Shown: in pieces, positions 34,738-43,959 of the stretch
Position numbering within the stretch: the stretch's first letter is position 1
Layout: each line of letters begins with the position of its first letter
Assembly: GCA_944391695.1 (NCBI GenBank)
Contig: CALXUO010000028.1
Span: 1-52,975 of the forward strand
Source of the DNA: an uncultured Alphaproteobacteria bacterium
Lineage (GTDB): Bacteria > Pseudomonadota > Alphaproteobacteria > RF32 > CAG-239
Direction of reading: 5' to 3'
DNA: 52,975 nt
Program-made: the position numbers and the translations under genes
Notes under the pieces: generated by a model
Told to the model about the DNA's origin: nothing
What the model saw: only the letters and a program-made list of their open reading frames with translations
The model's database searches: none

Positions 34738-35950
34738 CACCGGAAACTATTTTAGCAAAAAAGGTTTAGCACTTACTTTTGCTGCTTTGTGCTTGGCCAC
34801 TGAGGCTAAGGCGGAAATGTTTACCCTGCATTTGCAACAAACAAGTACTAATATTAATGAAACTCGCGGCTTTGAGTCTGTAATTGATTTGTTTGACCGC
34901 TATGAAGATGGTACTTTGGATTCGATAATTAATGGTTATGATGACACCAAAGCATCTTCTGGCCAAATTGAGTTTCGCGGAATTCCGATGACTCTGAGTT
35001 TTGATGACAGTGCAGTATTAACGTTCAATGTTCCCGAGGCAGATATTAATAACCTAACTTTTAATGGTGGTACTCAGGAGGAAAGTTTTAAGCTCTTAAA
35101 AAATTGGCTTGAAGATAACAAAGACGGCTTAATGAAAAAAATCTTAAAAGCCGGAGTGGAAAAGACACCATATGATATGGTTGCCGGTAACCCGAATTCG
35201 TTAATGGCAACAATGACGGACACCTCATTCCAGCGTGCCGGCGGCGGTGTATTGGGAAACTTTGTATCCTACATATCACCCAACGCCTCGCAACACAGTT
35301 TTGATTTCAACGGCGACACCAAAGAAGCCAATGTTTATTCGCTGCCTTTGGCCAAGACCTTTAAGTTTGGCAATAGTGGTTATGCTTTACTGTTAGATAT
35401 GCCGTTGACTTATGCTGATATTGACGGCTCCGTTTCTTATGCGGCACAGCTTGGTTTGGGATTGAAAATTCCGGTTATTAATAATGACAAAGTCAAATGG
35501 AACTTAATTCCTGCCGCACGTGCCGGTGCGATTGGTTCAGAAGACATGCTCTCTGGCGGAGTATTATATAGCGGAACATTAACCAGTGATTTGCAAATAC
35601 CTGTTGGAAAATTTACTTACGGAATAACCAATATGGCCGGATATATTCGTGACTATTCAATAAAGATTGATGATTACGAAATTGAGTATGATTTACAAAA
35701 CAGCGTTTTCAAGAATGGTTTTTCCATACGTTGGGATTTTGCTGACAGATGGGCATTAAACGGTTCTTACTCCTATACATTCTATACCGGATCTGAGTTA
35801 TTTATTGATGACTATCATGACACCGGAATTGCCCTTATCCGCAAGTTTAAAAAAGGAAGTTTCTTCTCGGGTATGGCTATAGTGGGCAACTATGCTTTTG
35901 GCTCAAACGACTATCATGCCTATCGCATAGGAATTAATCTATTGTTCTAG
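34727..35950 (+). CDS. Outer-membrane beta-barrel-like protein
   Basis: 407 residues. The signal peptide (1-29) ends ATEAKAEM. Residues 30-190 form a soluble-looking region (SVIDLFDRYEDG, LKNWLEDNKDGL). From about 190 the sequence is alternating aromatic and hydrophobic strands (YALLLDMPLTYADIDG, SIRWDFADRWALNGSYSYTF, FSGMAIVGNYAFG) and ends YRIGINLLF, with the terminal phenylalanine expected of barrel insertion by BAM. An autotransporter-like or porin-like barrel with an N-terminal domain is likely; cargo or ligand unknown. The following OmpH/Skp-like gene fits a barrel chaperone. Confidence 0.72.
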   Translation: MLNNTGNYFSKKGLALTFAALCLATEAKAEMFTLHLQQTSTNINETRGFESVIDLFDRYEDGTLDSIINGYDDTKASSGQIEFRGIPMTLSFDDSAVLTFNVPEADINNLTFNGGTQEESFKLLKNWLEDNKDGLMKKILKAGVEKTPYDMVAGNPNSLMATMTDTSFQRAGGGVLGNFVSYISPNASQHSFDFNGDTKEANVYSLPLAKTFKFGNSGYALLLDMPLTYADIDGSVSYAAQLGLGLKIPVINNDKVKWNLIPAARAGAIGSEDMLSGGVLYSGTLTSDLQIPVGKFTYGITNMAGYIRDYSIKIDDYEIEYDLQNSVFKNGFSIRWDFADRWALNGSYSYTFYTGSELFIDDYHDTGIALIRKFKKGSFFSGMAIVGNYAFGSNDYHAYRIGINLLF

Positions 35951-35976
35951 ATTGAACCAACCAGAAAGGATTTATG

Positions 35977-36469
35977 ATGTCAAAAGTTGAAAAAATAAAA
36001 AAAACATTTTATTCCTAATCAAAAATACTACATCTGCATAATTGGCGCAATTTTGATATTTGCTTTTGGTTTTGCCGCAAAAGCTTTGTTTCCTGCCAAA
36101 GTGGCCATGGTGGATATTCAAAAAGTAGTTGACAATTCTGCCGCCGTGAATACCCTCAAGGTTGAGCACCAAAGCAAAATGGCTGAGCTTCAGACCTGGC
36201 TAGACAATGCCGAAAAGGAAATCGAGAAACAAACTGTTTCTTCAAAAAAAGAAAAACTGACTAAGCAGTATCAGCAAGAGTTTATCCAAAAGCAGCAGAC
36301 TATTCAGCAAGCCTATGCTCAAGAATTGCAAAGAATAGATGCCTCAATAAGCGAAGTTATTACCAAAATTGCCAATAAAAAAGGGTATGATTTGGTTTTA
36401 GTGAAAGACATAGTTCTTTCCGGCGCCGATGATATAACCGAATTTGTAATTAAAGGGTTGAAAGAATAG
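35977..36469 (+). pseudogene. OmpH/Skp-like protein interrupted by a frameshift at an A8 run
   Basis: A start at ATG 35977 (or 35974) with AGAAAGGA upstream reads MSKVEKIKK, but then meets a stop after an eight-A run at 35997-36004. With seven A the frame would run straight on: KHFIPNQKYY, a membrane anchor (IIGAILIFAFGFAAKALF), then a Skp-like domain: VAMVDIQKVVDNSAAVN, a long Gln/Glu/Lys coiled coil and KGYDLVLVKDIVLSGADDIT, ending ITEFVIKGLKE. OmpH/Skp proteins chaperone outer-membrane proteins; this one seems membrane-anchored. The downstream frame (36053 on) has only a TTG without a ribosome binding site. Either slippage, phase variation or a sequence error. Confidence 0.72.
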
Positions 36470-36544
36470 AAAAGTCCCCTTGCAACAAGTTCTGTCGATT
36501 AAGGCAGAAAGAATTATTTTGCAAAACATAATCTACAAACTACC

Positions 36545-36580
36545 AAACCACCTTTGTGTTTTATCCAAAGGTGGTTTTTT
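36545..36580 (+). terminator. Terminator after the OmpH/Skp-like gene
   Basis: AAACCACCTTTG, 8-base loop, CAAAGGTGGTTTTTT. From 36581 to 36754 there is GC-richer sequence with no gene I can support. Confidence 0.88.
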
Positions 36581-36754
36581 ATTTTCAATTCTTAACTAAA
36601 ATCATAAGAAAATCATGCTTATGCAAATGCCCCTGGCAGCACCCATACCACCACCAAAGCAAGCCACCTCTGCAACTAACTTTTGCCAACCGACCACCCG
36701 GCTGAATAACGCCGATTTTAGCCTAACATTTGCTCTGGTTATTGCAGTTTCATA

Positions 36755-38518
36755 TTACTTATCCAAATCAAGCTTAATATGCAGCTCTTTTAGCTGTTGT
36801 TCGGTTGGCTCGTTTGGTGCTTGCATCAGCAAATCCTGCGCCTTGCCGTTCAACGGAAACGCAATCACATCGCGGATTATTTCTTCATCCAACAACAACA
36901 TAACCAGCCTGTCCATACCATAGGCCGAACCGGCGTGCGGCGGAGCCCCAAACTTAAATGCATTAATCATACCGCCGAACTTGTTATCAACCACGCTATT
37001 GTCATAACCGGCAATTTCAAAAGCCTTATACATAATCTCCGGCTCATGATTTCTGACCGCACCCGACAACAGCTCCACACCGTTGCAAACAAAGTCATAT
37101 TGATAAGCCAGAATATCCAGCGGATCTTTATTAAGCAAGTCGTCCATTCCGCCCTGTGGCATCGAAAACGGATTATGCGAAAATTCAACCGCGCCGGTTT
37201 CTTCATTTTCCTCATAGAACGGAAAATCAACAATCCAGCACATTTTGAAAGTATTTTTATCAATAAGCCCAAGCTCATCGCCAACTTTGTTGCGCAAACG
37301 ACCGCTAAACTTATCAAACTTCATTCCTTTGCCAACCATAAAGATAACTGCATCGCCCTCTTCGGCACCGAATACGGTCTTAAGTTCGTTTATCTTTTCT
37401 TCAGACAACATCTTGGCAATACCTTTGGCACCTTGATGAGCCAAAGCCACATAGGCAATACCACCCATTCCTTCTTCTTTGGCAAATGCATCCAACTTAT
37501 CAAAGAACGAGCGCGGTTTTTCGGCCACATCTTTAACCACCATAGCCTTAACCGTCTTGCCCTCTTTTACCAGATTATCATAAACCCCAAATCCTGATAC
37601 GCCAAAGAAAGAAGTGGCATCTTGCAACACTAAGGGATTGCGCAAATCGGGCTTGTCCGAGCCATATTTAGCCATTGCCTCGCGGAACGGTATATGCACA
37701 AACGGCGCCTGATCAACTTTTTTACCATTGGCAAATTCGTTAAAGATTGTCCCCAAAGTGTGTTCAATAACCTCAAACACATCATCTTGGGTGGCAAAAC
37801 TCATCTCCATATCAAGCTGATAGAACTCACCCGGCGAGCGATCGGCTCTCGGATCCTCATCTCTGAAACAAGGAGCAATCTGAAAATACCTATCAAATCC
37901 CGACACCATCAAAAGTTGTTTAAACTGTTGGGGCGCCTGCGGCAGAGCATAAAACTTGCCCGGATTAAGCCTTGATGGCACCAAAAAGTCGCGTGCACCC
38001 TCCGGTGAGGATGCGGTCAAAATCGGAGTTTGATACTCGGTAAAACCCTGCTCCATCATCAACTCACGCGTGCGTTGAATAACCGCCGAACGCAACATAA
38101 TATTTTTATGAATTCTGTCTTTGCGCAAATCCAAAAACCGATATTTTAATCTGATTTCCTCCGGCGCGTCATCTTCCACCGCGATTTGGAACGGCAACAC
38201 CTCTGCCGCCGAATATAATACCAAACCGGTAACTTTAATTTCTATCTCGCCGGTCGGCATATTGGAGTTAATGTTCTCGCGCAAAACCACTTCGCCGTCA
38301 ATTCCTACAACCGATTCCGGACGAATTGCTTCGATTTTGGCAAACAAATCCGAACTACTGTCAAACACACATTGTGTAATGCCGTAATGATCTCGCAAAT
38401 CGACAAAGCACAAATTTCCCAAATTACGTTTACGTTGTATCCAACCGGCCAATTTAACTTTTTTGCCGATATCTTCTCGGCGTAACTCGCCGCAGGTGTG
38501 TGTACGATATGTTTGCAT
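36755..38518 (-). CDS. aspS: Aspartate-tRNA ligase
   Basis: 587 residues from ATG 38518 with GAGG nine bases upstream. Class II aminoacyl-tRNA synthetase: N-terminal OB anticodon domain ([44 protein letters not shown]), motif 2 [19 protein letters not shown], the bacterial GAD insertion (about 300-410) and motif 3 [12 protein letters not shown] near the end. The length fits bacterial AspRS. An internal fragment is duplicated at 34.15 kb. A 285-bp gap with a terminator follows. Confidence 0.97.
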   Translation of the reverse strand: MQTYRTHTCGELRREDIGKKVKLAGWIQRKRNLGNLCFVDLRDHYGITQCVFDSSSDLFAKIEAIRPESVVGIDGEVVLRENINSNMPTGEIEIKVTGLVLYSAAEVLPFQIAVEDDAPEEIRLKYRFLDLRKDRIHKNIMLRSAVIQRTRELMMEQGFTEYQTPILTASSPEGARDFLVPSRLNPGKFYALPQAPQQFKQLLMVSGFDRYFQIAPCFRDEDPRADRSPGEFYQLDMEMSFATQDDVFEVIEHTLGTIFNEFANGKKVDQAPFVHIPFREAMAKYGSDKPDLRNPLVLQDATSFFGVSGFGVYDNLVKEGKTVKAMVVKDVAEKPRSFFDKLDAFAKEEGMGGIAYVALAHQGAKGIAKMLSEEKINELKTVFGAEEGDAVIFMVGKGMKFDKFSGRLRNKVGDELGLIDKNTFKMCWIVDFPFYEENEETGAVEFSHNPFSMPQGGMDDLLNKDPLDILAYQYDFVCNGVELLSGAVRNHEPEIMYKAFEIAGYDNSVVDNKFGGMINAFKFGAPPHAGSAYGMDRLVMLLLDEEIIRDVIAFPLNGKAQDLLMQAPNEPTEQQLKELHIKLDLDK

Positions 38519-38616
38519 CGATAAAACCTCTTGATTAAAAATTATTCCAAGGACTTTAGTTTTATTCCCAAATCTGCCAAAAATCAACCATAATCGACAC
38601 TTGTTTTCAACAAAAA

Positions 38617-38657
38617 AAAGAAAGCCAATCTTTTTTCATAAAGATTGACTTTCTTAA
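38617..38657 (-). terminator. Terminator of the 206-aa gene
   Basis: Minus strand AAGAAAGTCAATCTTT, loop ATGAAA, AAAGATTGGCTTTCTT, T-run. The only imperfect pair is a G-U wobble on the minus strand. Confidence 0.85.
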
Positions 38658-38681
38658 AATTCTTTTCTGACGTGTCAACAG

Positions 38682-39302
38682 CTATTCGTCAATATTGGTA
38701 AAGCGCACAGCCATCTTCTGTACTTCTTCGACTTCACCTCCCAACGCAGCCAAGATCTTATCCATGGCCTCATTCCACTCCGGCACGCCGAGCATTCCTC
38801 CACGGAACTTGATTGGTCTTTCGGAATTGAAACTCATGACATGCACGGTCCCGCTCTTGCCAAGGTAGATAAAAGATTTCACAAACACCGACTCCTGGCG
38901 GTAAATCCGCTTCAGAAGATCAATATAGCGTTTCATAAAGTCCTTAGTCTTTTCCTCATCCATGTTGGGAATCTGAAACTTAACCTCATCGACCATCCAC
39001 CAGCGCGAAGACGAGCTGATCGGATACTTGGGCAGATGATCCTTGTTCTCCTGTATCACATACATAGGATACAACCAAGGATATATCCTAACCAAAGCCG
39101 TCAAAGTTTCCACAATCGGACCGCCTTTTTGTTTAATCTCAAAGAAGACAATCTCATCAAAGCCATGGGGCGTCAAAATAAAGCCATTCCTGATGCGACG
39201 CCCATAAGTAGAAATCACTTTCTTTACCGTTTCAACTACTTCAGAAGAAGCCGCAGACGCGCTGACTAAAGCATACATCTGCAAAGAATTTTTACTGTCC
39301 AT
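38682..39302 (-). CDS. Protein of unknown function, 206 aa
   Basis: Soluble, mixed alpha/beta (MYALVSASAASSEVVETVKK, FDEIVFFEIKQKGGPIVETL, WLYPMYVIQENKDHLP, SRWWMVDEVKFQIPN), ending VRFTNIDE. No signal or membrane segment, no catalytic motif I recognise. The start has no clear ribosome binding site (ATTATCCT precedes the ATG). It stands alone between aspS and rnd, with its own terminator. Possible promoter: TTGATT and TATAGA 15 bases apart near 39340. Confidence 0.65.
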   Translation of the reverse strand: MDSKNSLQMYALVSASAASSEVVETVKKVISTYGRRIRNGFILTPHGFDEIVFFEIKQKGGPIVETLTALVRIYPWLYPMYVIQENKDHLPKYPISSSSRWWMVDEVKFQIPNMDEEKTKDFMKRYIDLLKRIYRQESVFVKSFIYLGKSGTVHVMSFNSERPIKFRGGMLGVPEWNEAMDKILAALGGEVEEVQKMAVRFTNIDE

Positions 39303-39453
39303 AGGATAATAATTAAATTAAACTTAAAATAAAACGTTTTTTTTCTATACCTCATTACAAATAAAATCAAGTTTTTTTTGTACAAATTAAAAAAAAATTA
39401 AGCCTCCATGCTTATAATATTCCCAATCAAACACCCATAGATATTAAGAGTTT

Positions 39454-40617
39454 ATGATGCAACTAATTGAAACCACGGAAGATTTATCAAAATTTTGTCA
39501 AAAATTAGCAACCCGCGAATTCATCTGCGTAGATTTGGAGTTTTTGCGTGAACACAGCTATTTTGCCAAACTATGCCTAATCCAAATATCTTCTACTGAA
39601 GAATCGGCCGCCATAGACCCTCTTGCTCCCGATATCGACCTGCAAAGTTTTTTTGATTTGATGCAAAATCAATCAGTTACCAAAGTTTTTCACTCCGGCC
39701 GACAAGATATTGAGATAATTTATAATCAAAGCGGCAAAATTCCCGCCCCCTTGTTTGACACCCAAATTGCCGCCCAGGCCGCCGGTTTTGGCGAGGCCAT
39801 AAGCTATGAAAATCTGGTCGGACACATTTTGCATATCGAGCTTGACAAGAGCTCGCGCCTATCAGATTGGAGCAAACGCCCGTTATCTTCCAAACAATTA
39901 GAATATGCCCTCTCCGATGTCACTCATCTGACCAAAATATACCAATATCTCAAAACCTGGCTGGAAAACAACAACCGAATTGACTGGATTAAAGATGAGC
40001 TAAACGAGTTAAAAGACGAAAAGCTCTATCAACCCTCGCCTCAAGAGGCTTGGAAACGCATTCGTCATCGCTCGCACAATGCGTTTTTTCTAACCACCTT
40101 GCGAGAGTTGGCCTCCTGGCGCGAACAGCGTGCCATAGCCAAAAACACCCCGCGCCAGTCTTTTATCAAAGACGATGTCCTGCTTAACATCTGTGCGGCT
40201 TTTCCAAAAGACAAAACCGAACTTGCCGCCGTCCGCGGTATGCGTTCTGATCTGGCGCGAGGCAAAATCGGCGACGAAATTATTGAGGTCTTGCAACATA
40301 CCGGCAACCTAAAACCCAAAGATTATGTTATTCCGCCGATTACAAAAGAACTTCCCAATGTCAACACCGCTTTACTTGAGTTGTTAAAACTATTGCTCAA
40401 AGTAGTTGCCCATCAACAAAAAATAACTCCGCACATGCTGGCCTCGGAAGAGGAGTTAAAAATTTTTTGCAGTGATGACAACACCAATCCTTTATTTATG
40501 ACAGGCTGGCGCTATGAGATTTTTGGTTGCAAGGCCGAACAAATCCGCCGTGGCGAAATAGCCGTTGCCTATACCCCTCAAACCCATGAGTTTAATTTTA
40601 TAGCTGTTTCAAAATAA
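39454..40617 (+). CDS. rnd: Ribonuclease D
   Basis: 387 residues. DEDDy exonuclease: FICVDLEFLRE near residue 23 (Exo I), VTKVFHSGRQDIEII near 75 (Exo II) and the LEYALSDVTHLTKIYQYL region near 150 (Exo III). An HRDC domain follows (LREQRA-like SWREQRAIAKNTPRQSFIKD and AVRGMRSDLARGKIGDEII). It trims tRNA and rRNA 3' ends. A TATAAT at 39413 lacks a good -35. It overlaps the convergent ArsR gene by 9 bases. Confidence 0.95.
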   Translation: MMQLIETTEDLSKFCQKLATREFICVDLEFLREHSYFAKLCLIQISSTEESAAIDPLAPDIDLQSFFDLMQNQSVTKVFHSGRQDIEIIYNQSGKIPAPLFDTQIAAQAAGFGEAISYENLVGHILHIELDKSSRLSDWSKRPLSSKQLEYALSDVTHLTKIYQYLKTWLENNNRIDWIKDELNELKDEKLYQPSPQEAWKRIRHRSHNAFFLTTLRELASWREQRAIAKNTPRQSFIKDDVLLNICAAFPKDKTELAAVRGMRSDLARGKIGDEIIEVLQHTGNLKPKDYVIPPITKELPNVNTALLELLKLLLKVVAHQQKITPHMLASEEELKIFCSDDNTNPLFMTGWRYEIFGCKAEQIRRGEIAVAYTPQTHEFNFIAVSK

Positions 40618-40884
40618 TTTTTGCAACAACTTTAATATTTCTCTCACTTTATTATCCTTAATTTCATAAAATATTGTCTGAGCTTCACGCCTGGTTTTCA
40701 CCAAATTTTCGGCTCGCAAAACGGCCAAATGTTGCGACAAAGCCGACTGGCTCAAACCAACCAATTTTTCTATTTTTCCCACGCTTAATTCTTCATCTGC
40801 TATATAATAAAGCACTTTTAACCTTTTCTCGTTTGCCAAAGCCTTAAGCACTCTGGCCGCCTTAGACACTTGCTGATTATTCAT
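40609..40884 (-). CDS. ArsR family HTH regulator
   Basis: 91 residues, one winged helix-turn-helix: ARVLKALANEKRLKVLYYI, ELSVGKIEKLVGLSQSALSQ (recognition helix), HLAVLRAENLVKTRREAQTIFYEI. There are no cysteines, so the classical arsenic or zinc site is absent; sensing, if any, differs. The AAGGAGCAATTAAAC before the ATG is a strong ribosome binding site. The regulated gene is not obvious: the xseB operon is divergent from it. Confidence 0.92.
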   Translation of the reverse strand: MNNQQVSKAARVLKALANEKRLKVLYYIADEELSVGKIEKLVGLSQSALSQHLAVLRAENLVKTRREAQTIFYEIKDNKVREILKLLQKLF

Positions 40885-41043
40885 GTTTAATTGCTCCTTT
40901 TTCTCATGTATCTAATTTAGGAATTAATTATAACCGCTTAAAGAGGTCTAAAGCTATTTGATAGATATACTTAGGTATTGCTAAAGCCGATTAAATGATT
41001 TAGTATTTGGCTTAAAAATAACTTTAGTTGATAGGAAGATTAT

Positions 41044-41289
41044 ATGGAAAACGAAGATATACAAGCCCTAAGCTTTGAAGAAGCGCTCACCCGTCTCGAA
41101 ACAATCGTCCGTGAGTTGGAAAGCGGCAAAATCAAACTTGATGATGCCGTCAACGCCTACGAAAACGCCGTCAAGCTCAAACAGCTTTGCGAAAACAAAC
41201 TAAAATCAGCCCAACTCAAAATCGAAAAACTGGAAATCACCCCTGACGACAAAGTTACATCTTCCGAATTTGAAGTACCGGAGGCTTGA
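41044..41289 (+). CDS. xseB: Exodeoxyribonuclease VII small subunit
   Basis: 81 residues. LSFEEALTRLETIVRELESG and KLDDAVNAYENAVKLKQLCE are the whole family signature. The small subunit assembles with XseA to degrade single-stranded DNA; xseA is elsewhere. The last codon is three bases before the ispA start, the usual xseB-ispA pair. Confidence 0.96.
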   Translation: MENEDIQALSFEEALTRLETIVRELESGKIKLDDAVNAYENAVKLKQLCENKLKSAQLKIEKLEITPDDKVTSSEFEVPEA

Positions 41290-41292
41290 TTA

Positions 41293-42186
41293 ATGAGCGA
41301 ATTTGAACAAGAGCTAAAAGATTTCAGCCAACAATTTAATAGCAAACTTCCATTGCTTTTTAAATTTCCTTCAGGTTCCGAGCAACGAGTTTCTCAAGCC
41401 ATGTACTACTCTTTAATAAACGGCGGCAAGCGTCTGCGTCCGTTTTTGGTTTGCCAAACGGCAGCTCTATTCGGCATATCTTTTGAGATTTCATTTCCCA
41501 TAGCAGCCTCTTTAGAAATGCTTCACACCTATTCGCTTATTCATGATGACCTACCGGCCATGGATAACGATGATTTTCGTCGTGGTAAACCCACCTGCCA
41601 CAAACAATTTGACGAAGCCACCGCCATACTTGCCGGTGATGGGCTATTGACCTATGCTTTTGAAATATTGGCCCAAGCTCCGCATATTTCCGATTCTACC
41701 AAGATTCGCCTATGCGCCCTTTTGGCCGAACGTGCCGGCGCATTTAACGGCATGATAGCCGGACAAATGCTGGATTTGCAAACTGACAAATCACCAAAGC
41801 TTTCTTCCGAAGAGATTATCAAACACATTGAAGAAATGAAAACCGGCTGCCTGATTGCCTATGCGGCACAATCCGGTGCTATTTTAGGCAATGCCTCGGA
41901 CAAAGAATATTCCGCCATTACCTCTTATGCGCGCAAAATCGGCATTGCTTTTCAAATCTCAGATGACATTTTAGATGTGATAGGCGATTCTAAACTTATG
42001 GGCAAAACACTTGGCAAAGATGCCTCACAAGGCAAGCTGACTTTTGTTTCATTATATGGATTGGAGGATGCCAAAAAGATAGCAACCGACTTAATTTCTC
42101 AAGCCAAATCATCGCTTGATATTTTTTCAGGCAAGGCCGAAAGCCTAAAGCAACTTGCCGATTTTATTATCAGCCGCAACCATTAA
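41293..42186 (+). CDS. ispA: Polyprenyl synthetase, farnesyl diphosphate synthase type
   Basis: 297 residues. First aspartate-rich motif IHDDLPAMDNDDFRRGKPT near residue 85 (DDX4D type), second motif QISDDILDVIGD near 226, plus GGKRLRPFL and the GKTLGKDASQGKLTFV end. It condenses IPP with DMAPP/GPP; FPP is the likely product because of its length and the residues before the first motif (MLHTYSLIHDD). Convergent with the MJ0042 protein gene by 4 bases. Confidence 0.93.
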   Translation: MSEFEQELKDFSQQFNSKLPLLFKFPSGSEQRVSQAMYYSLINGGKRLRPFLVCQTAALFGISFEISFPIAASLEMLHTYSLIHDDLPAMDNDDFRRGKPTCHKQFDEATAILAGDGLLTYAFEILAQAPHISDSTKIRLCALLAERAGAFNGMIAGQMLDLQTDKSPKLSSEEIIKHIEEMKTGCLIAYAAQSGAILGNASDKEYSAITSYARKIGIAFQISDDILDVIGDSKLMGKTLGKDASQGKLTFVSLYGLEDAKKIATDLISQAKSSLDIFSGKAESLKQLADFIISRNH

Positions 42187-43130
42187 TCTTTATCAATAAA
42201 AGTAAGATAGACATATTTAGCAGTCGGCGCTGGATTCTCCAAAACAAAATTCAACGGTATTTTTGTCTTGGACTCGACTATTTTTTCCTCAGGTTCACGA
42301 TTATGACTTTGCACCAGCACCGTACCTTTATCCAAAATCTCGACATGAATAATCGGCAATTCAATATTTTTAGCAGTAGGATTGTTTATAAACCCTTTAA
42401 TCTCCAGCCTGGCTCCGTCTTCATCATCAAAAAACTCCCAACCTATATTCTGAAATTCCAGCCCTTCACCAGGAATTTTTGCCTTAATTCCCAAGGCCTT
42501 ATACACAGAATTCATAAAAGGAATACCCCTAACAATCTGATAGCGATTATTAAACATTGAGATTAGGACAAACACCACCATAAAAGCAATTACATATCCC
42601 CATCTAATTTTAAAATGGAATCCCAAAATATTTTTAATCTGCAGCCATATTTTTTCATAGAAAGGCAATTTTTTTTCTTGCACCATCAGATGTTCGGTAT
42701 GCTCAGACAAACGCTCAAAAATACTATTCAAATCAACCGGTTCTTCATCATCATCGCTGTTTTCGATGACCTCATTTTTTTCCTCAAAACTTTCTTTAGC
42801 CTCAAATTCATCTTCTTCATCAACAACTTGTTTTTCTGTTTCTTTGGGCTCTTCTTCTAAAGCTTTATCCACACTCTCCAAAATCACACTTTCTTCTTTT
42901 GGCGATTCTTCATCTGCAACAATATTATCCTCAAGCATCGCGGCATGCAGCAAATCAAACGGCTCTGCATCGGCATTGTCGCCATCTTTATCTACCTCAA
43001 TCTCAAACTTAAGCTCTCCCGCCGCAAATACAGCACCGCAATTACTGCATTTCAAACGTTTTTGCTCATCTTTTATAAGCAACTCATCAATTTCATATCC
43101 AACGTTACACTTAGGACAATAAATATGCAT
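42183..43130 (-). CDS. MJ0042-type zinc-ribbon membrane protein (DUF3426-like)
   Basis: 315 residues from ATG 43130 with GGAGAAAAGCTG upstream. The N-terminal zinc ribbon is CPKCNVGYEI and CSNCGAVF. An acidic linker (about 45-160) follows, then a membrane segment (WGYVIAFMVVFVLISMF, near 175-195), then a periplasmic beta domain (LEIKGFINNPTAKNIELPII, LVQSHNREPEEKIVESK) typical of DUF3426. Role unknown; it often lies beside ftsE/ftsX in Alphaproteobacteria, as it does here. Confidence 0.82.
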   Translation of the reverse strand: MHIYCPKCNVGYEIDELLIKDEQKRLKCSNCGAVFAAGELKFEIEVDKDGDNADAEPFDLLHAAMLEDNIVADEESPKEESVILESVDKALEEEPKETEKQVVDEEDEFEAKESFEEKNEVIENSDDDEEPVDLNSIFERLSEHTEHLMVQEKKLPFYEKIWLQIKNILGFHFKIRWGYVIAFMVVFVLISMFNNRYQIVRGIPFMNSVYKALGIKAKIPGEGLEFQNIGWEFFDDEDGARLEIKGFINNPTAKNIELPIIHVEILDKGTVLVQSHNREPEEKIVESKTKIPLNFVLENPAPTAKYVYLTFIDKD

Positions 43131-43153
43131 CAGCTTTTCTCCGTTCAAAACCA

Positions 43154-43181
43154 AATATAAAATGAAAAAGATTTTAATCAA
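43154..43181 (-). promoter_or_regulatory. Candidate promoter of the MJ0042 protein gene
   Basis: Minus strand TTGATT (43176-43181), 16 bases, TATATT (43154-43159), about 25 bases before ATG 43130. Confidence 0.5.
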
Positions 43182-43245
43182 AGAAAAAAAACACTTTATT
43201 AAATAATTAATTGACTATATCTTAGGAACAAAGAGGAGATTATTC

Positions 43246-43959
43246 GTGGCAGGAAATAACAACATAATTGAGATGAACAATGTCGGCATACGCTACGACC
43301 AAGGCCCTGAGATATTAAGCGACATTAAGCTTGCCCTACCTCAGGGGTCGTTTCATTTTTTAACCGGCCAAAGCGGAGCCGGCAAGACATCGCTTTTAAG
43401 CTTGATGTATCTGGCTCAAAAACCGAGCCGCGGTCAAATTAGTGTTTTCAACCACAATTTAAATTTCACCAACCGCGAACAACTTGCCTCGCTAAGGCGT
43501 AGGATTGGGGTTGTCTTTCAAGACTTTCACCTGATAGATCATCTTTCTGCTTTTGATAATGTTGCCCTGCCCTTAAGGGTATGCGGCATGGACGAACACG
43601 AGATAAGAAAACGCGTAACCGAGCTTTTGACTTGGGTTGAACTCGATTCTCATATGTCAGATAAAACCTCGACGCTTTCAGGCGGCGAAAAACAACGTGT
43701 TGCCATTGCCCGTGCTGTAATCAACCGCCCTGATTTATTATTGGCCGATGAGCCGACCGGCAACGTTGATAACATTATTGCCGGCAAACTAATGAAATTG
43801 TTTGTTGAGTTAAACAAACTGGGTACCACGGTAGTAATTGCCACCCACTCCGACAAAATAATCAATGACTTTGCTTATCCCAGGCTTCATTTGCAAAACC
43901 GCGGGCTTCATATTTACTATCCTTCCGATACATCTGTTTTAGGGGGGCTCAATGTCTAA
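43246..43959 (+). CDS. ftsE: Cell division ABC ATPase FtsE
   Basis: 237 residues from GTG 43246 with AGAGGAGAT upstream. Walker A is [10 protein letters not shown] near residue 41, Q-loop [10 protein letters not shown], signature [14 protein letters not shown] near 148 and Walker [14 protein letters not shown] near 167. FtsEX activates periplasmic peptidoglycan hydrolases through FtsX at the division site. It overlaps ftsX by 8 bases and starts the ftsE-ftsX-ydcF-plsC-DUF2125 run. Confidence 0.96.
   Translation: MAGNNNIIEMNNVGIRYDQGPEILSDIKLALPQGSFHFLTGQSGAGKTSLLSLMYLAQKPSRGQISVFNHNLNFTNREQLASLRRRIGVVFQDFHLIDHLSAFDNVALPLRVCGMDEHEIRKRVTELLTWVELDSHMSDKTSTLSGGEKQRVAIARAVINRPDLLLADEPTGNVDNIIAGKLMKLFVELNKLGTTVVIATHSDKIINDFAYPRLHLQNRGLHIYYPSDTSVLGGLNV

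Noticed and set aside
36053..36469. Translation of the OmpH-like gene from TTG 36053
   Set aside because: No ribosome binding site, and it would cut the membrane anchor in two; a frameshifted gene starting at 35977 explains the sequence better.
36615..36923. A plus-strand frame between the OmpH-like gene and aspS
   Set aside because: It runs antisense into aspS, lacks a ribosome binding site and has no recognisable protein character.
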